Of a DNA stretch of 64,000 bases, positions 30,264-40,258 are shown piece by piece. The notes under the pieces were generated by a model. That model was not told the DNA's origin and did not search any database. It saw only the letters and a list, made by a program, of their open reading frames with translations. The translations under genes were made by a program, and so were the position numbers. The stretch's first letter is position 1, and each line of letters begins with the position of its first letter. Source of the DNA: Bacteroidota bacterium (GTDB lineage: Bacteria; Bacteroidota; Bacteroidia; AKYH767-A; OLB10); assembly GCA_016713925.1 (NCBI GenBank), contig JADJOH010000002.1, forward strand, positions 930,001 to 994,000. Direction: 5' to 3'.

Positions 30264-32225
30264 TTATTTCTGAATTACGGTATTGGTAAAACTATTTAAA
30301 AACACCTGCAGTTCTTCTACTTTTTTTATCTCTAGCATGATATCATCAATTGATATTTGCGCCATTTCACGGGCCTTTAGCTCTGCGCGAAGCTCCTCTC
30401 TGATTTTAGTCAATTGCTTCTTTTTAATGTACATGACCGGATCAATCACGGTCTTATGCAATTGATCTGCCTCCCGTCGGACTTCAATATGATGTTCACT
30501 CCATTTTGCCAATTCATAGGGTGGAGTCATCAGACTGATAGCTGTATTTTTAATTTCAGGTGTTAGCTGTTGTAAAAAATCCTGTTCATTATAGGGTAAA
30601 CCCTCATCCAACTGTACAGAGAACTCCGCAAGAATTCCGGCATAGACTTCATTCGAAAAATGAATACCATCATCACGAAGATGAGAAATGATAAAATCTT
30701 TCACGCGGGTAGGTGTTTGATCCGCTCCAAATGGGATGGTGAAATTATGATCGGCATAGAGCAACATAATCCGGATAATCTCTTCCTCCTGCGTAAACGT
30801 ATCGAACTCATCCGAAACTTCCTCCTGAGCGTCTGCAAGCGCTGCTGTTAATGGATCCTGTGGTACAGGTTGAGCTGGACCTGATCCCTCCTGTTGGAAA
30901 GACTCCTCCCCTGCTTTACGCACTTGTTTGCGAAGGATCTTATTCAGTTCATTCAATAAAATCGATTCTCCCATCTCCATCAACACCGAAGTATGCTTCA
31001 GATAAGCAGCACGTGTAATCGCATCGGGTATTTTCGCGATGGTATCAACGATATCACGAATCAAGGCGGCCTTTTTAATCGGATCTCCGGCTGAATCAGC
31101 AAGCAATAATTTTGTTTTAAAGGTGATAAAATCGACCGCCTGCTCCTTTAAGAACACTTTCAATTCTTCCGTTGAAACTTTTGATGAGTAGGAGTCCGGA
31201 TCTTCCCCATCCGGAAACAGGACGACCCGCACATTCATACCTTCTTCGAGGATCAGATCAATACCGCGTAGCGATGCTTTTATTCCGGCCGGATCACCAT
31301 CATAGAGCACAGTGACATTTCTGGTGTAGCGACCAATCAAGCGTATCTGCTCAACCGTTAGTGCTGTTCCGCTGGAGGCCACCACATTTTCAATGCCGGC
31401 CTGATGCATGGAAATAACATCCGTATATCCCTCTACCAAATAGCAACCATCGTGAGCTACTATAGCCTTTCGCGCCTGCGAGATGCCATAGAGATTCTTG
31501 CTCTTAAAATAGATTTCTGTCTCCGGAGAATTGAGATACTTCGGACTCTTTGGATCTGTCTTTAAAATACGCGCACCAAAAGCAATGACACGTCCCGTGA
31601 GATTATGAATCGGAAACATCACGCGTCCTCTGAAACGATCGTATTGCTTATTTTCATTCAGAATCGTAAGACCGGTTTTCTCCAGAAACTCCACTTTATA
31701 TCCTTCCTGAATAGCTGCTGCAGTAAGGCCATCCCATTTATCCGGAGAAAATCCCAGATTGAACCGGCGAATGATATCATCCGTAAAACCTCTTTCATGA
31801 AAATAAGAAAGTCCAATCGCTTTACCTTCTTCTGCATTCCATAAGTAATCCTGATAAAACTGCTGCGCAAAAGCAATCACCGTAAATAAATTCTCGCGAT
31901 GCGATTGCTGCTCCAGATATTCGGGTGTGGGCGCTTCCTCCTCAATAGTGATATTGTACTTCTTTGCCAGATAACGTAAAGCCTCCGGAAAAGTCTGGTG
32001 TTCGTGCTCCATGATAAACGTAAGCGAATCACCTGCCTTTCCGCATCCGAAGCATTTAAAAAATCCTTTAGCAGGAGATACCGTGAAAGAAGGAGTACGT
32101 TCATTGTGAAAAGGACAAAGACCTAAAAGATTGGCACCCCGCTTCTTCAAGGCTACAAAGTCACCCACCACCTCTTCAATCCGGGCTGTTTCAAGAATTA
32201 ACTCCTTGGTAGAATTATTTATCAT
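30264..32225 (-). CDS. dnaG: DNA primase DnaG
   Basis: Makes RNA primers for replication. 653 residues, normal length. The N-terminal CHC2 zinc finger has Cys37, His40, Cys58 and Cys61 (CPFHNERTPSF, FKCFGCGKAGD). The RNA-polymerase core carries the TOPRIM acidic residues (LVEGYTDVISM, LYDGDPAGIKA). The C-terminal region (about 450-653) is the DnaB-interacting part. It is last in a minus-strand run after DUF2480, TonB-like and polyprenyl synthase genes, 50 nt behind the last of these. Confidence 0.96.
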   Translation of the reverse strand: MINNSTKELILETARIEEVVGDFVALKKRGANLLGLCPFHNERTPSFTVSPAKGFFKCFGCGKAGDSLTFIMEHEHQTFPEALRYLAKKYNITIEEEAPTPEYLEQQSHRENLFTVIAFAQQFYQDYLWNAEEGKAIGLSYFHERGFTDDIIRRFNLGFSPDKWDGLTAAAIQEGYKVEFLEKTGLTILNENKQYDRFRGRVMFPIHNLTGRVIAFGARILKTDPKSPKYLNSPETEIYFKSKNLYGISQARKAIVAHDGCYLVEGYTDVISMHQAGIENVVASSGTALTVEQIRLIGRYTRNVTVLYDGDPAGIKASLRGIDLILEEGMNVRVVLFPDGEDPDSYSSKVSTEELKVFLKEQAVDFITFKTKLLLADSAGDPIKKAALIRDIVDTIAKIPDAITRAAYLKHTSVLMEMGESILLNELNKILRKQVRKAGEESFQQEGSGPAQPVPQDPLTAALADAQEEVSDEFDTFTQEEEIIRIMLLYADHNFTIPFGADQTPTRVKDFIISHLRDDGIHFSNEVYAGILAEFSVQLDEGLPYNEQDFLQQLTPEIKNTAISLMTPPYELAKWSEHHIEVRREADQLHKTVIDPVMYIKKKQLTKIREELRAELKAREMAQISIDDIMLEIKKVEELQVFLNSFTNTVIQK

Positions 32226-32275
32226 CAGAAAGTAAAGATACGATACCGGATAAAAACCAACGCATAAAACCGCGA

Positions 32276-33253
32276 TTAATGATTCCTCTCAGTGGTAAAG
32301 CGCACTAGTTGAATAAGAGAAGTTTTATACGCTGATGCCGGCAAATCTTCGATAAAACTAAAAGCCTGATTTTGAAAGTGCTGCATTTTATCTCTGGCGT
32401 AGACTAAGCCACCCGCCTCCATCACCATTTTAATCACCTGCTCTACCCGTTTCTTATCATCGCTATAGCTTTTCACGGTATTGATGATAAATCTTTTATC
32501 TGAAGAACCCGATTGATTCAAGGTATAGATCAGCGGCAAGGTCATCTTATGCTCCTTGATATCGATCCCTCTGGGTTTTCCGGTTTGTTCGGCTTGCTCA
32601 TAATCGAATAAATCGTCTTTGATTTGAAAGGCGATGCCTACAGCTTGACCAAAATCATGAAAACGTTTCACTTGCTCTGCAGTTGCACCTGTAGACGAAG
32701 CTCCGGTAGCACAACAAGAGGCAATCAAGGAAGCGGTTTTAGCGGTGATAATTTCATAATAGACCTCTTCCGTGATATCGAGCTTACGCGCTTTTTCTAT
32801 CTGCAGCAATTCCCCTTCGCTCATTTTACGCACGGCGGTTGAAACTATTTTCAGCAGTTCGAATTCTTCATGATCCACTGCAAGCAGTAATCCCCGCGAT
32901 AGAAGATAATCGCCCACCAGCACTGCAATTTTATTTTTCCAGAGGGCATTGATCGAAAAAAAGCCTCTGCGTAAATTACTGTCATCCACTACATCATCGT
33001 GTACGAGGGTGGCGGTATGCAAAAGTTCAATCAGGGAAGCGGCACGATAGGTACTTTCCGTGATTCCTCCGGATGATCCTGCAGCCAGAAAAACAAACAT
33101 CGGACGCATTTGCTTTCCCTTCCGCTTCACAATATAGTGCATGATACGATCGAGCAGCGGTACATGGCTCTGCATCGCCTTTCTGAACTTCAATTCAAAC
33201 TCCTCCATCTCCTTGCGGATAGGCTGTTTGATTTGATCCAGGTTTAAAGACAT
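32276..33253 (-). CDS. Polyprenyl diphosphate synthase
   Basis: Trans-type prenyltransferase of 325 residues that condenses isopentenyl diphosphate units, probably to make the menaquinone side chain. Both Asp-rich motifs are present: DDVVD (86-90) and DDLFD (213-217). A small residue (Ala81) five positions before the first motif suggests a long-chain product. It starts 4 nt after the TonB-like gene and precedes dnaG. Confidence 0.92.
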   Translation of the reverse strand: MSLNLDQIKQPIRKEMEEFELKFRKAMQSHVPLLDRIMHYIVKRKGKQMRPMFVFLAAGSSGGITESTYRAASLIELLHTATLVHDDVVDDSNLRRGFFSINALWKNKIAVLVGDYLLSRGLLLAVDHEEFELLKIVSTAVRKMSEGELLQIEKARKLDITEEVYYEIITAKTASLIASCCATGASSTGATAEQVKRFHDFGQAVGIAFQIKDDLFDYEQAEQTGKPRGIDIKEHKMTLPLIYTLNQSGSSDKRFIINTVKSYSDDKKRVEQVIKMVMEAGGLVYARDKMQHFQNQAFSFIEDLPASAYKTSLIQLVRFTTERNH

Positions 33254-33257
33254 CCGT

Positions 33258-33689
33258 TTAGTTTAACTTAAAATAAAACGGAAGCGTCAAACGCACATCC
33301 ACGGGAACATCGTCCTGGCTCCCGGGCATCCAGTCGGGCATAGCTTTCACAATACGTATCGCCTCCTTATCCAGTTCAGGGTGCACACCACGCAGGACTT
33401 CCACCTCACCAACTTTTCCCTTTGCATTGACTATAAATGCCAGATATACCTTACCTTCAATACCACTTTCCTTGGCTCCTACAGGATAGTTCAACTCTTT
33501 CACGATAAAGTCATTCATGGCATCCTTCCCTCCGGGAAACTCCGGCATTTTTTCAACGCTGATAAAGACTTTTTCATTCTTTGGATCCTTTTCGGGCAAT
33601 CGCTGAGAAAAGGATTGCAAGGGAAGAATCAAGATAAGCAGAAGACATAACCGGTACATAAGCAGGTAATTTAGAGTACGAAGATACAT
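33258..33689 (-). CDS. TonB C-terminal domain protein
   Basis: Exported protein of about 143 residues: signal peptide (YRLCLLLILILPLQSFS) and a TonB C-terminal domain (about 50-143; KVYLAFIVNAKGKVGEVEVL, LDKEAIRIVKAMPDWMPG). It lacks the usual N-terminal anchor and Pro-rich linker of an energy-transducing TonB, so it may have another periplasmic role. The ATG at 33689 has a GAGGG ahead of it; ATG 33659 is an alternative that gives a shorter signal peptide. Confidence 0.75.
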   Translation of the reverse strand: MYLRTLNYLLMYRLCLLLILILPLQSFSQRLPEKDPKNEKVFISVEKMPEFPGGKDAMNDFIVKELNYPVGAKESGIEGKVYLAFIVNAKGKVGEVEVLRGVHPELDKEAIRIVKAMPDWMPGSQDDVPVDVRLTLPFYFKLN

Positions 33690-33720
33690 TTTTTCCCTCT
33701 GACAAAAAGTACACGGAATA

Positions 33721-34230
33721 TCAGGACTTTGCCCTCTTATACACCGGTACCGTACTACAAGGTTCACCATACAAAATACTTTTCACCACAGGTTGCAATT
33801 TTGCTGTTAGCGCAACGTAAGCCTGCAAGGGAACCGGACGATGGCTGCATCCTTTTATCACTACGCGCTGATCACGGTAGTCCTCCGGATTTAACTGATC
33901 CATCATGCGCCGGAACAATTCTGTTTCTAACGTTTCCGCATTACCGACAACAACTGTAGCAGCAAATGGCTGTAAAGCAGACGACAATAACATCCAGGCC
34001 CAGCGCGGCACAATGGCATCCGTTGAACAAAACAATGCGACATGTTTACCGGAATACTCCTTCCAGGCATGGTTCGCAATAAAATCCCTGAAATCCTTTT
34101 CCCGCAACAGCAATCCCTCCACCAACTGCGTACTGATATCAAAAAGCACCCTCTCCCCCGCCGGAAATAACTCCTCAAGATCAATGGTCACAATACCACT
34201 CTGCGCAACTCTATTTACTATTTCCGACAT
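33721..34230 (-). CDS. DUF2480 family protein
   Basis: A 169-residue cytoplasmic protein of the Bacteroidota-specific DUF2480 family (VTIDLEELFPAGERVLFDIS, HVALFCSTDAIVPRWAWML, RVVIKGCSHRPVPLQAYV). The function is not established. Family members are often found near suf genes, as here (270 nt downstream of sufT). It keeps two Cys (CSTDA and KGCS) that could matter for Fe-S chemistry (inference). Confidence 0.8.
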   Translation of the reverse strand: MSEIVNRVAQSGIVTIDLEELFPAGERVLFDISTQLVEGLLLREKDFRDFIANHAWKEYSGKHVALFCSTDAIVPRWAWMLLSSALQPFAATVVVGNAETLETELFRRMMDQLNPEDYRDQRVVIKGCSHRPVPLQAYVALTAKLQPVVKSILYGEPCSTVPVYKRAKS

Positions 34231-34317
34231 TCTATTTTAATAATTCATCAATCATCATTACCAATAATCTTCCACCATCTTTGACACATATACTACTTCT
34301 CAATACCTTAAAAATTT

Positions 34318-34498
34318 TTAGGGAACGCTGATCTCGTTACTTCGTCCCGAGACAAGTGACGCTGATTTTTTAGGATTTGCACTGATTTGATTTCGGCAGC
34401 TTAAAAACTTTCGTATCCTTTCGTACCTGCCTGCCGGCAGGCAGGTTTCGCCCTTTCGTATTTCGTATTTTCGTGAGCTTTCGTATTTCGTAACCCCT
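34318..34498. repeat. Intergenic repeats between sufT and the DUF2480 gene
   Basis: Contains AACGCTGAT-type fragments like those at 15906 and 36550, a palindrome CCTGCCTGCCGGCAGGCAGG (34427-34446), and repeated TTTCGTATTTCG words. The latter are the complement of the TACGAAATACGAAA repeats at 55903-56000. Confidence 0.5.
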
Positions 34499-34500
34499 TT

Positions 34501-34833
34501 TCACCACATACCGAGTTCCAATCTCGCCTCCTCACTCATCATCTCCTTCTCCCAGGGCGGGTCAAATGTAATTTCAACCTTTGCGGAATTCACATCCGGA
34601 ATATCTCTTATTTTCTGTTCTACATCGGGGGGCAATGTTTCCGCAACCGGACAAGCGGGAGAAGTCAATGTCATTTTGATATGCACATCATTCCCTTCAT
34701 TGATATTGATTTCATAAATAAGACCTAATTCCCAGATGTCCACCGGAATTTCCGGATCGTAACAGGTTTTGATCATATCGATGACACGTTCGCGTAAGGG
34801 CTTTACTTCAGGTATGTTTTCAGTTGCTGACAT
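34501..34833 (-). CDS. sufT: SufT / DUF59 iron-sulfur assembly protein
   Basis: A 110-residue MIP18/DUF59 protein (RERVIDMIKTCYDPEIPVDI, LGLIYEI, MTLTSPACPVAETLP). The Cys in SPACPVAE is the conserved one. These proteins help mature or deliver Fe-S clusters. ATG 34833 starts 25 nt after the sufE stop; an upstream in-frame ATG would overlap sufE. It closes the suf operon. Confidence 0.88.
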   Translation of the reverse strand: MSATENIPEVKPLRERVIDMIKTCYDPEIPVDIWELGLIYEININEGNDVHIKMTLTSPACPVAETLPPDVEQKIRDIPDVNSAKVEITFDPPWEKEMMSEEARLELGMW

Positions 34834-34858
34834 GGTGGTTTCCTGATCCGGATTCGCC

Positions 34859-35290
34859 TTAAATTTGTTTTGAATGGTTTGAAGCAGCGAAGGCATAAGT
34901 TTTCATTTGTTTGATCATGGAGGAGAGTCCATTCGCTCTGGTAACGGCAATATGTTGACGCAATCCGATTTTATCAATAAATTCCAGTTTAGCATTAAGT
35001 ATTTCTTCAGCAGGTTGACCTGAAAGAACATTGATCAACAATGCAATTTCTCCTTTCACGAAGGTAGAATCACTATCCGCCTCAAAAAATAATTTACCTT
35101 CCCGTTCTTCACCATGCAGCCAGACCGAACTCTGACACCCCTTAATTTTATATTCGTCACTTTTATACTGTTCCTCCAACGCAGGGAGTTTTTGACCGAG
35201 CTCAATGATGTACTGATATTTTTCTTCCCAGCCATCAAAGAGGTTAAAGTCCTCCACGATTTCATCTTCTATTTCCTGCATCGTACTCAT
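34859..35290 (-). CDS. sufE: SufE sulfur acceptor
   Basis: A 143-residue partner of SufS. Cys52 in KIKGCQSSVWL receives sulfane sulfur from the desulfurase and passes it to SufB. The start overlaps the sufS stop by 4 nt, so the two are translationally coupled. Confidence 0.93.
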   Translation of the reverse strand: MSTMQEIEDEIVEDFNLFDGWEEKYQYIIELGQKLPALEEQYKSDEYKIKGCQSSVWLHGEEREGKLFFEADSDSTFVKGEIALLINVLSGQPAEEILNAKLEFIDKIGLRQHIAVTRANGLSSMIKQMKTYAFAASNHSKQI

Positions 35291-36525
35291 AATGCCGTTT
35301 GTGGTTGTAATAATTGAATCGCTTTACCTAAATTCTCCACCAGACTATCAATTTCTTCCATCGTATTATAGAACATAAAGGAGGCACGGATGGTTCCCGG
35401 AACTCCAAACCGCAACATGACGGGCTCTGTGCAATGCTGCCCTGTACGCACAGCAACACCCTTTGTATCCAGATACATTCCGGCATCCATGGCATTTACT
35501 CCTTCGATAACAAAAGACAAGACGCCCGCCTTTTTCTCCGCGGTTCCAATGATTCTAACACCAGGTATAGCCGAAATTTTTGAAGTAGCATATTCGAGCA
35601 ACTCTTCTTCCCATGCTGCTGCTCCCAATCGATCAAGATTGTTCCAGTAATCAATTGCTGTCCCGAGCGCAATCACATCCGCGATATTCGGCGTTCCGGC
35701 TTCAAACTTATAGGGCACTTCATTGTAAGTCGTCTTCTCAAAAGTCACGGAAGAAATCATCTCTCCTCCACCCTGATACGGTGGCATCTCCTCCAGCAAC
35801 TGCAATTTACCATACAGGCATCCAACACCGGTAGGACCCAAAATTTTATGTCCGCTGAATGCAAAGAAGTCGGCATCGAGATCCTGAACATCAATAGGTG
35901 CATGAGCGGTACTTTGTGCTCCATCAATAAGAACAGGTATTCCTTTCTTGTGCGCTTGTGCTATGATTTCCTTCACCGGATTAATGGTTCCGAGTGAATT
36001 AGATACATGCACCAGCGAAACGAGTTTTGTTCTGTCTGAAAGCAAGGTATTCAGTTTATCAAGAACGAGTTCCCCTTTATCATTCATCGGAATCACTTTC
36101 AACACAGCTCCTTTCTCCTCACACAATAGTTGCCAGGGAACAATATTGCTATGATGCTCCATGGCAGAGATAAGAATTTCATCTCCCTTCCCAATATTCT
36201 TTCTTCCATAAGTAGCAGCCACCAGGTTGATGGCCTCTGTGGTGCCCTTAACAAAAATGATTTCCTTCTCTGATGATGCGTTAATAAATGCTCTTACTTT
36301 CTCCCTGACATTATCAAAAGCTTCAGAGGCTCTTTGAGATAAAAAATGGACACCACGGTGAATATTTGCATTGCTATGTGAGTAATAATTCACCAATGCA
36401 TCAATCACTACCTGAGGTTTCTGAGAAGTAGCAGCGTTGTCGAAATACACCAATGGCTTTCCATACGCTTTCTCCGAAAGAATCGGGAAGTCGTTGCGGA
36501 TATCGTTAACATTAAAAGTGGCCAT
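35287..36525 (-). CDS. sufS: Cysteine desulfurase SufS
   Basis: PLP enzyme of 412 residues that takes sulfur from cysteine for Fe-S clusters. Lys227 (SGHKILGPTGVG) binds PLP, with His124/125, Asp201 and Gln204 around the cofactor. The catalytic Cys365 lies in RTGQHCTEP, the short-loop type that depends on SufE. It follows sufD by 78 nt. Confidence 0.95.
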   Translation of the reverse strand: MATFNVNDIRNDFPILSEKAYGKPLVYFDNAATSQKPQVVIDALVNYYSHSNANIHRGVHFLSQRASEAFDNVREKVRAFINASSEKEIIFVKGTTEAINLVAATYGRKNIGKGDEILISAMEHHSNIVPWQLLCEEKGAVLKVIPMNDKGELVLDKLNTLLSDRTKLVSLVHVSNSLGTINPVKEIIAQAHKKGIPVLIDGAQSTAHAPIDVQDLDADFFAFSGHKILGPTGVGCLYGKLQLLEEMPPYQGGGEMISSVTFEKTTYNEVPYKFEAGTPNIADVIALGTAIDYWNNLDRLGAAAWEEELLEYATSKISAIPGVRIIGTAEKKAGVLSFVIEGVNAMDAGMYLDTKGVAVRTGQHCTEPVMLRFGVPGTIRASFMFYNTMEEIDSLVENLGKAIQLLQPQTAL

Positions 36526-36603
36526 TTTTTTCTACAATTATAATTATCAGGAACGCGGATGACGCGGAAAATTTAATTTGCGCGGATTGCTTCCTTTTAC
36601 CTG

Positions 36604-37926
36604 TTATTTTAGTTTTTTTTCCAGCAACTGCAATAGACTTGCGCGCAGTTCTTCATTCTCTACTTGTTCAATGACATCTGCTGCAAATGCATGGTTGAGC
36701 AATGCACGGGCCGTTTCTTCACCGATACCGCGGGCACGGAGGTAGAAGAGTGCTTCATCGTCGAGTTGTCCGGTAGTCGCGCCATGACTGCATTTCACAT
36801 CATCCGCATAAATTTCAAGCTGCGGCTTCGTATTCATGGAAGCCTCATTGCTGAGCAGGAGATTTTTATTGGACTGATACGCATTCGTTTTCTGCGCATC
36901 TTGTCGTACCCAAATCTTTCCATTAAACACTCCCGTGGCATGACCATCAATTATACCCTTATACAATTCATTGCTGTAACAATTCGGCATCGCATGATCA
37001 ACCAGCGTATGGTTATCCACCACCTGATCTCCATTTAAAACATAGAGCCCATTCAGATAGGAATTAATATTTACATCATCGAGACGAATATGGAGATTAT
37101 TACGTACCAGGAGTCCGCCTAAAGTGACTGTGGTCAGGTGCTGGTAACTATCGCGCGCCATATTCACTTTATGGTAACTTATATTTTTTGAAGTATCTGC
37201 CTCCGCCTGGACCTTAGTACCAAAGTACCGTGCTCCTTTTCCTACCACCACTTCGCTAACTGCATTGGTAAATGTCGGGGCTCCATCACCGTGAGTATGG
37301 TAACTCTCAATGACCGTACATTCCGACTGATCGCCCATCACCACCAGTACTCGCGCCGGAATGGACAAGGGCTCTGCGCCCGCAACTGCAACAAATGCAA
37401 GCTGCACAGGAAGTTCAATCTTTGCGTTCTTCTCTACAAGAATCACAACCGGTTCGTAACAAAGCATGGTATTCATTGCTACCAATGCTTCGTTCACAAA
37501 ATCAGCATGCTGAAACAGGTGAGATTGTACGGAGTCCTGTCCTAAAAAATCAGAGAGCGATCCTATTTTAATCCCGGAGGGCAAATCGTTCATGGAAGAA
37601 GCGGCGGAATTTATTCGTCCATTCTCCACAACAACCAGCACACTCTTCTTTCCGGGCAACCGGTATTGCTCTGCTTCTTTAGCGGTAAACGTTTGTGTAT
37701 CTGTCGGACTAACGGTACGATAGCCCGCAGTTGTGATCCCTGATAGGTTCAGGTACTTCCATTCCTCATGCTTTCCGGTAGGAATTCCCAACTTTGAGAA
37801 AGCAGCAATAGCCTCGCGGCGCAGGTTTAAAAAAGCCGGTTGTTGTTTTCCATATAATTCCGCGAACATCTCTGCTTCCTGCAAGAATGCGGAAGGAGAA
37901 GGGGCAGATGTAGTTATCGTCGTCAT
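36604..37926 (-). CDS. sufD: Fe-S scaffold subunit SufD
   Basis: A 440-residue right-handed beta-helix protein of the SufBC2D scaffold. The C-terminal motif DDVKCSHGATTGQLD keeps the His thought to take part in cluster assembly. The gene starts 6 nt after sufC. Confidence 0.94.
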   Translation of the reverse strand: MTTITTSAPSPSAFLQEAEMFAELYGKQQPAFLNLRREAIAAFSKLGIPTGKHEEWKYLNLSGITTAGYRTVSPTDTQTFTAKEAEQYRLPGKKSVLVVVENGRINSAASSMNDLPSGIKIGSLSDFLGQDSVQSHLFQHADFVNEALVAMNTMLCYEPVVILVEKNAKIELPVQLAFVAVAGAEPLSIPARVLVVMGDQSECTVIESYHTHGDGAPTFTNAVSEVVVGKGARYFGTKVQAEADTSKNISYHKVNMARDSYQHLTTVTLGGLLVRNNLHIRLDDVNINSYLNGLYVLNGDQVVDNHTLVDHAMPNCYSNELYKGIIDGHATGVFNGKIWVRQDAQKTNAYQSNKNLLLSNEASMNTKPQLEIYADDVKCSHGATTGQLDDEALFYLRARGIGEETARALLNHAFAADVIEQVENEELRASLLQLLEKKLK

Positions 37927-37932
37927 AGGTTA

Positions 37933-38691
37933 TCAGGCTCCAACTGCAATTTCTTCTTTGATCCAATCGTATCCCTTTTCCTCCAGTTCCAGCGCGAGAT
38001 CCTTGGTTCCGGATTTTACGATGCGCCCTTTGTAAAGGACATGCACGAAATCAGGAACGATATAATCCAACAGACGCTGATAATGAGTGATCACAATAAA
38101 TGAACGATCAGGACTGCGCAGGGCATTCACACCGTTCGAAACAATTCGCAAGGCATCGATATCGAGACCGGAATCTGTTTCATCGAGGATGGAAAGCTTA
38201 GGTTCAAGCATCGCCATTTGAAAAATCTCGTTACGCTTTTTCTCACCGCCACTGAATCCTTCATTCACCGAACGTTGGGTCATGGCTTTATCCATCTCCA
38301 CCAACTTCATCTTCTCATTCATCAGCTTGAGAAATGCTTTCGAATCGAGGATTTCTTCTCCACGTGCTTTGCGGATTTCGTTAACGGCAGTCTTCAGAAA
38401 ATTCGCATTACTCACCCCCGGTATTTCCACCGGATACTGAAAGGCAAGAAACAAACCTGCACGCGCACGGTCTTCAGGAGACATCTCCAAAAGATCAGTA
38501 CCCAGGAACGAAACGGAACCACCGGACACTTCATACTCCTCACGGCCGGCCAGTACCGAAGCAAGCGTACTTTTACCGGAACCGTTCGGCCCCATGATCG
38601 CATGCACTTCGCCCGGCTTCACTTCGAAATTAAGGCCATTGAGGATTTGCTTACCCTCTACGGCCGCCTGTAAATTTTTTATTGATAACAT
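37933..38691 (-). CDS. sufC: ATPase SufC
   Basis: ABC-type ATPase of 252 residues that drives the SufBC2D scaffold. Walker A GPNGSGKST (34-42), signature FSGGEKKR (146-153), Walker B SILDE (167-171) and D-loop SGLD are all present. Confidence 0.96.
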   Translation of the reverse strand: MLSIKNLQAAVEGKQILNGLNFEVKPGEVHAIMGPNGSGKSTLASVLAGREEYEVSGGSVSFLGTDLLEMSPEDRARAGLFLAFQYPVEIPGVSNANFLKTAVNEIRKARGEEILDSKAFLKLMNEKMKLVEMDKAMTQRSVNEGFSGGEKKRNEIFQMAMLEPKLSILDETDSGLDIDALRIVSNGVNALRSPDRSFIVITHYQRLLDYIVPDFVHVLYKGRIVKSGTKDLALELEEKGYDWIKEEIAVGA

Positions 38692-38768
38692 AATTATTGA
38701 ATACTATAGATAAATCATTTTATTTTTCAATGACAACTGCAGTGTATACAACAGTCATCTTTTTATTT

Positions 38769-40214
38769 TTAACCAACAGAACCTTCGAGAGAGATGCTCA
38801 GCAATTTTTGCGCTTCAACAGCGAACTCCATCGGCAGTTGATTGAATACTTCTTTACAATAGCCGTTGACAATCAGGTTCACTGCATCTTCGGTAGAGAT
38901 ACCGCGCTGATTGCAATAGAAGATTTGATCTTCACCGACCTTACTCGTTGTGGCTTCATGCTCCACCTTCGCTGTTTTATTGGCTACTTCGAGATAAGGG
39001 AACGTATGTGCACCACATTTATCACCGATCAGCAAGGAATCACATTGGGAGAAGTTACGTGCATAGGAAGCATTCTTACCAATCTTCACAAGACCACGGT
39101 AAGAATTCTGACTACGACCACAGGAAATTCCTTTTGAAACAATCACACTGCGCGTATTTTTTCCGAGATGAATCATCTTTGTACCGGTATCGGCCTGCTG
39201 CATATTATTCGTCACAGCGACAGAATAAAATTCACCGATAGAATAATCTCCCTTCAGAATCACACTCGGATACTTCCAGGTAATCGCGGAACCGGTCTCT
39301 ACTTGTGTCCATGAAATCTTGGCACGATCACCGAGACAAATACCGCGCTTCGTAACAAAATTATAAATACCGCCTTTCCCATTTTTATCACCAGGGTACC
39401 AGTTCTGCACGGTACTGTATTTCACATTGGCATCTGTATGTGAGACGATCTCAACCACCGCTGCGTGCAATTGATTTTCATCGCGCATCGGCGCTGTGCA
39501 ACCTTCGAGATAACTCACCTGCGCACCCTCTTCCGCAACAATCAAAGTGCGTTCAAACTGACCGGTACCGGCGCTGTTGATGCGGAAATACGTACTCAAC
39601 TCCATAGGGCAGCGAACACCTTTCGGGATATAGCAAAACGAACCATCACTGAACACCGCACTGTTGAGTGCCGCGTAAAAATTATCAGTATACGGAACCA
39701 CAGAGCCTAAATATTTTTTAATCAATTCAGGATGATCATGCACGGCTTCACTAAAGGAACAAAATATAATTCCCAGTTCCGCCAGTGTTTCACGAAAGGT
39801 AGTTTTTACAGAAACACTATCTATGACAGCATCTACAGCCACACCTGCCAAGCGTTGTTGTTCGATCAGTGAAATTCCGAGTTTATCAAATGTGGCTTTG
39901 ATCTCCGGGTCCAGTTCATCGAGACTATTCAGCGTAGGTTTCTTCTTCGGCGCAGAATAATAAATGATATCCTGAAAATCAATTTCAGGGTAGGAAACGT
40001 TGGGCCACTTCGGTTCTGTCATGGTCAGCCAATGACGAAAGGCTTTCAACCTCCATTGCAGCAACCATTCCGGCTCGCTTTTTTTCAGAGAGATAAAACG
40101 CACGATATCCTCATTGAGCCCTTTCGGTGCGTTATCGCTTTCGATATTGCTGACGAAACCCCATTTATAATCAGAGTTGGTAACTTCGTCTAGTATTTTT
40201 AAGTCTTCAGACAT
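38769..40214 (-). CDS. sufB: Fe-S scaffold subunit SufB
   Basis: A 481-residue main scaffold protein. It has the C-terminal core motifs SQCDSLLIGDKCGAHTFPY, with the cluster-building Cys, and VEHEATTSKVGEDQIFYC. Length is typical. It lies 44 nt after sufA and 77 nt before sufC. Confidence 0.96.
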   Translation of the reverse strand: MSEDLKILDEVTNSDYKWGFVSNIESDNAPKGLNEDIVRFISLKKSEPEWLLQWRLKAFRHWLTMTEPKWPNVSYPEIDFQDIIYYSAPKKKPTLNSLDELDPEIKATFDKLGISLIEQQRLAGVAVDAVIDSVSVKTTFRETLAELGIIFCSFSEAVHDHPELIKKYLGSVVPYTDNFYAALNSAVFSDGSFCYIPKGVRCPMELSTYFRINSAGTGQFERTLIVAEEGAQVSYLEGCTAPMRDENQLHAAVVEIVSHTDANVKYSTVQNWYPGDKNGKGGIYNFVTKRGICLGDRAKISWTQVETGSAITWKYPSVILKGDYSIGEFYSVAVTNNMQQADTGTKMIHLGKNTRSVIVSKGISCGRSQNSYRGLVKIGKNASYARNFSQCDSLLIGDKCGAHTFPYLEVANKTAKVEHEATTSKVGEDQIFYCNQRGISTEDAVNLIVNGYCKEVFNQLPMEFAVEAQKLLSISLEGSVG

Positions 40215-40258
40215 AATGTTTCATTAGTGGGAACACGAATCGATTGGGTTAACGCAAA

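Noticed and set aside
36541..36600. Possible riboswitch or leader between sufS and sufD
   Set aside because: Only a short AACGCGGATGACGCGG-type intergenic repeat; no conserved RNA motif recognised.
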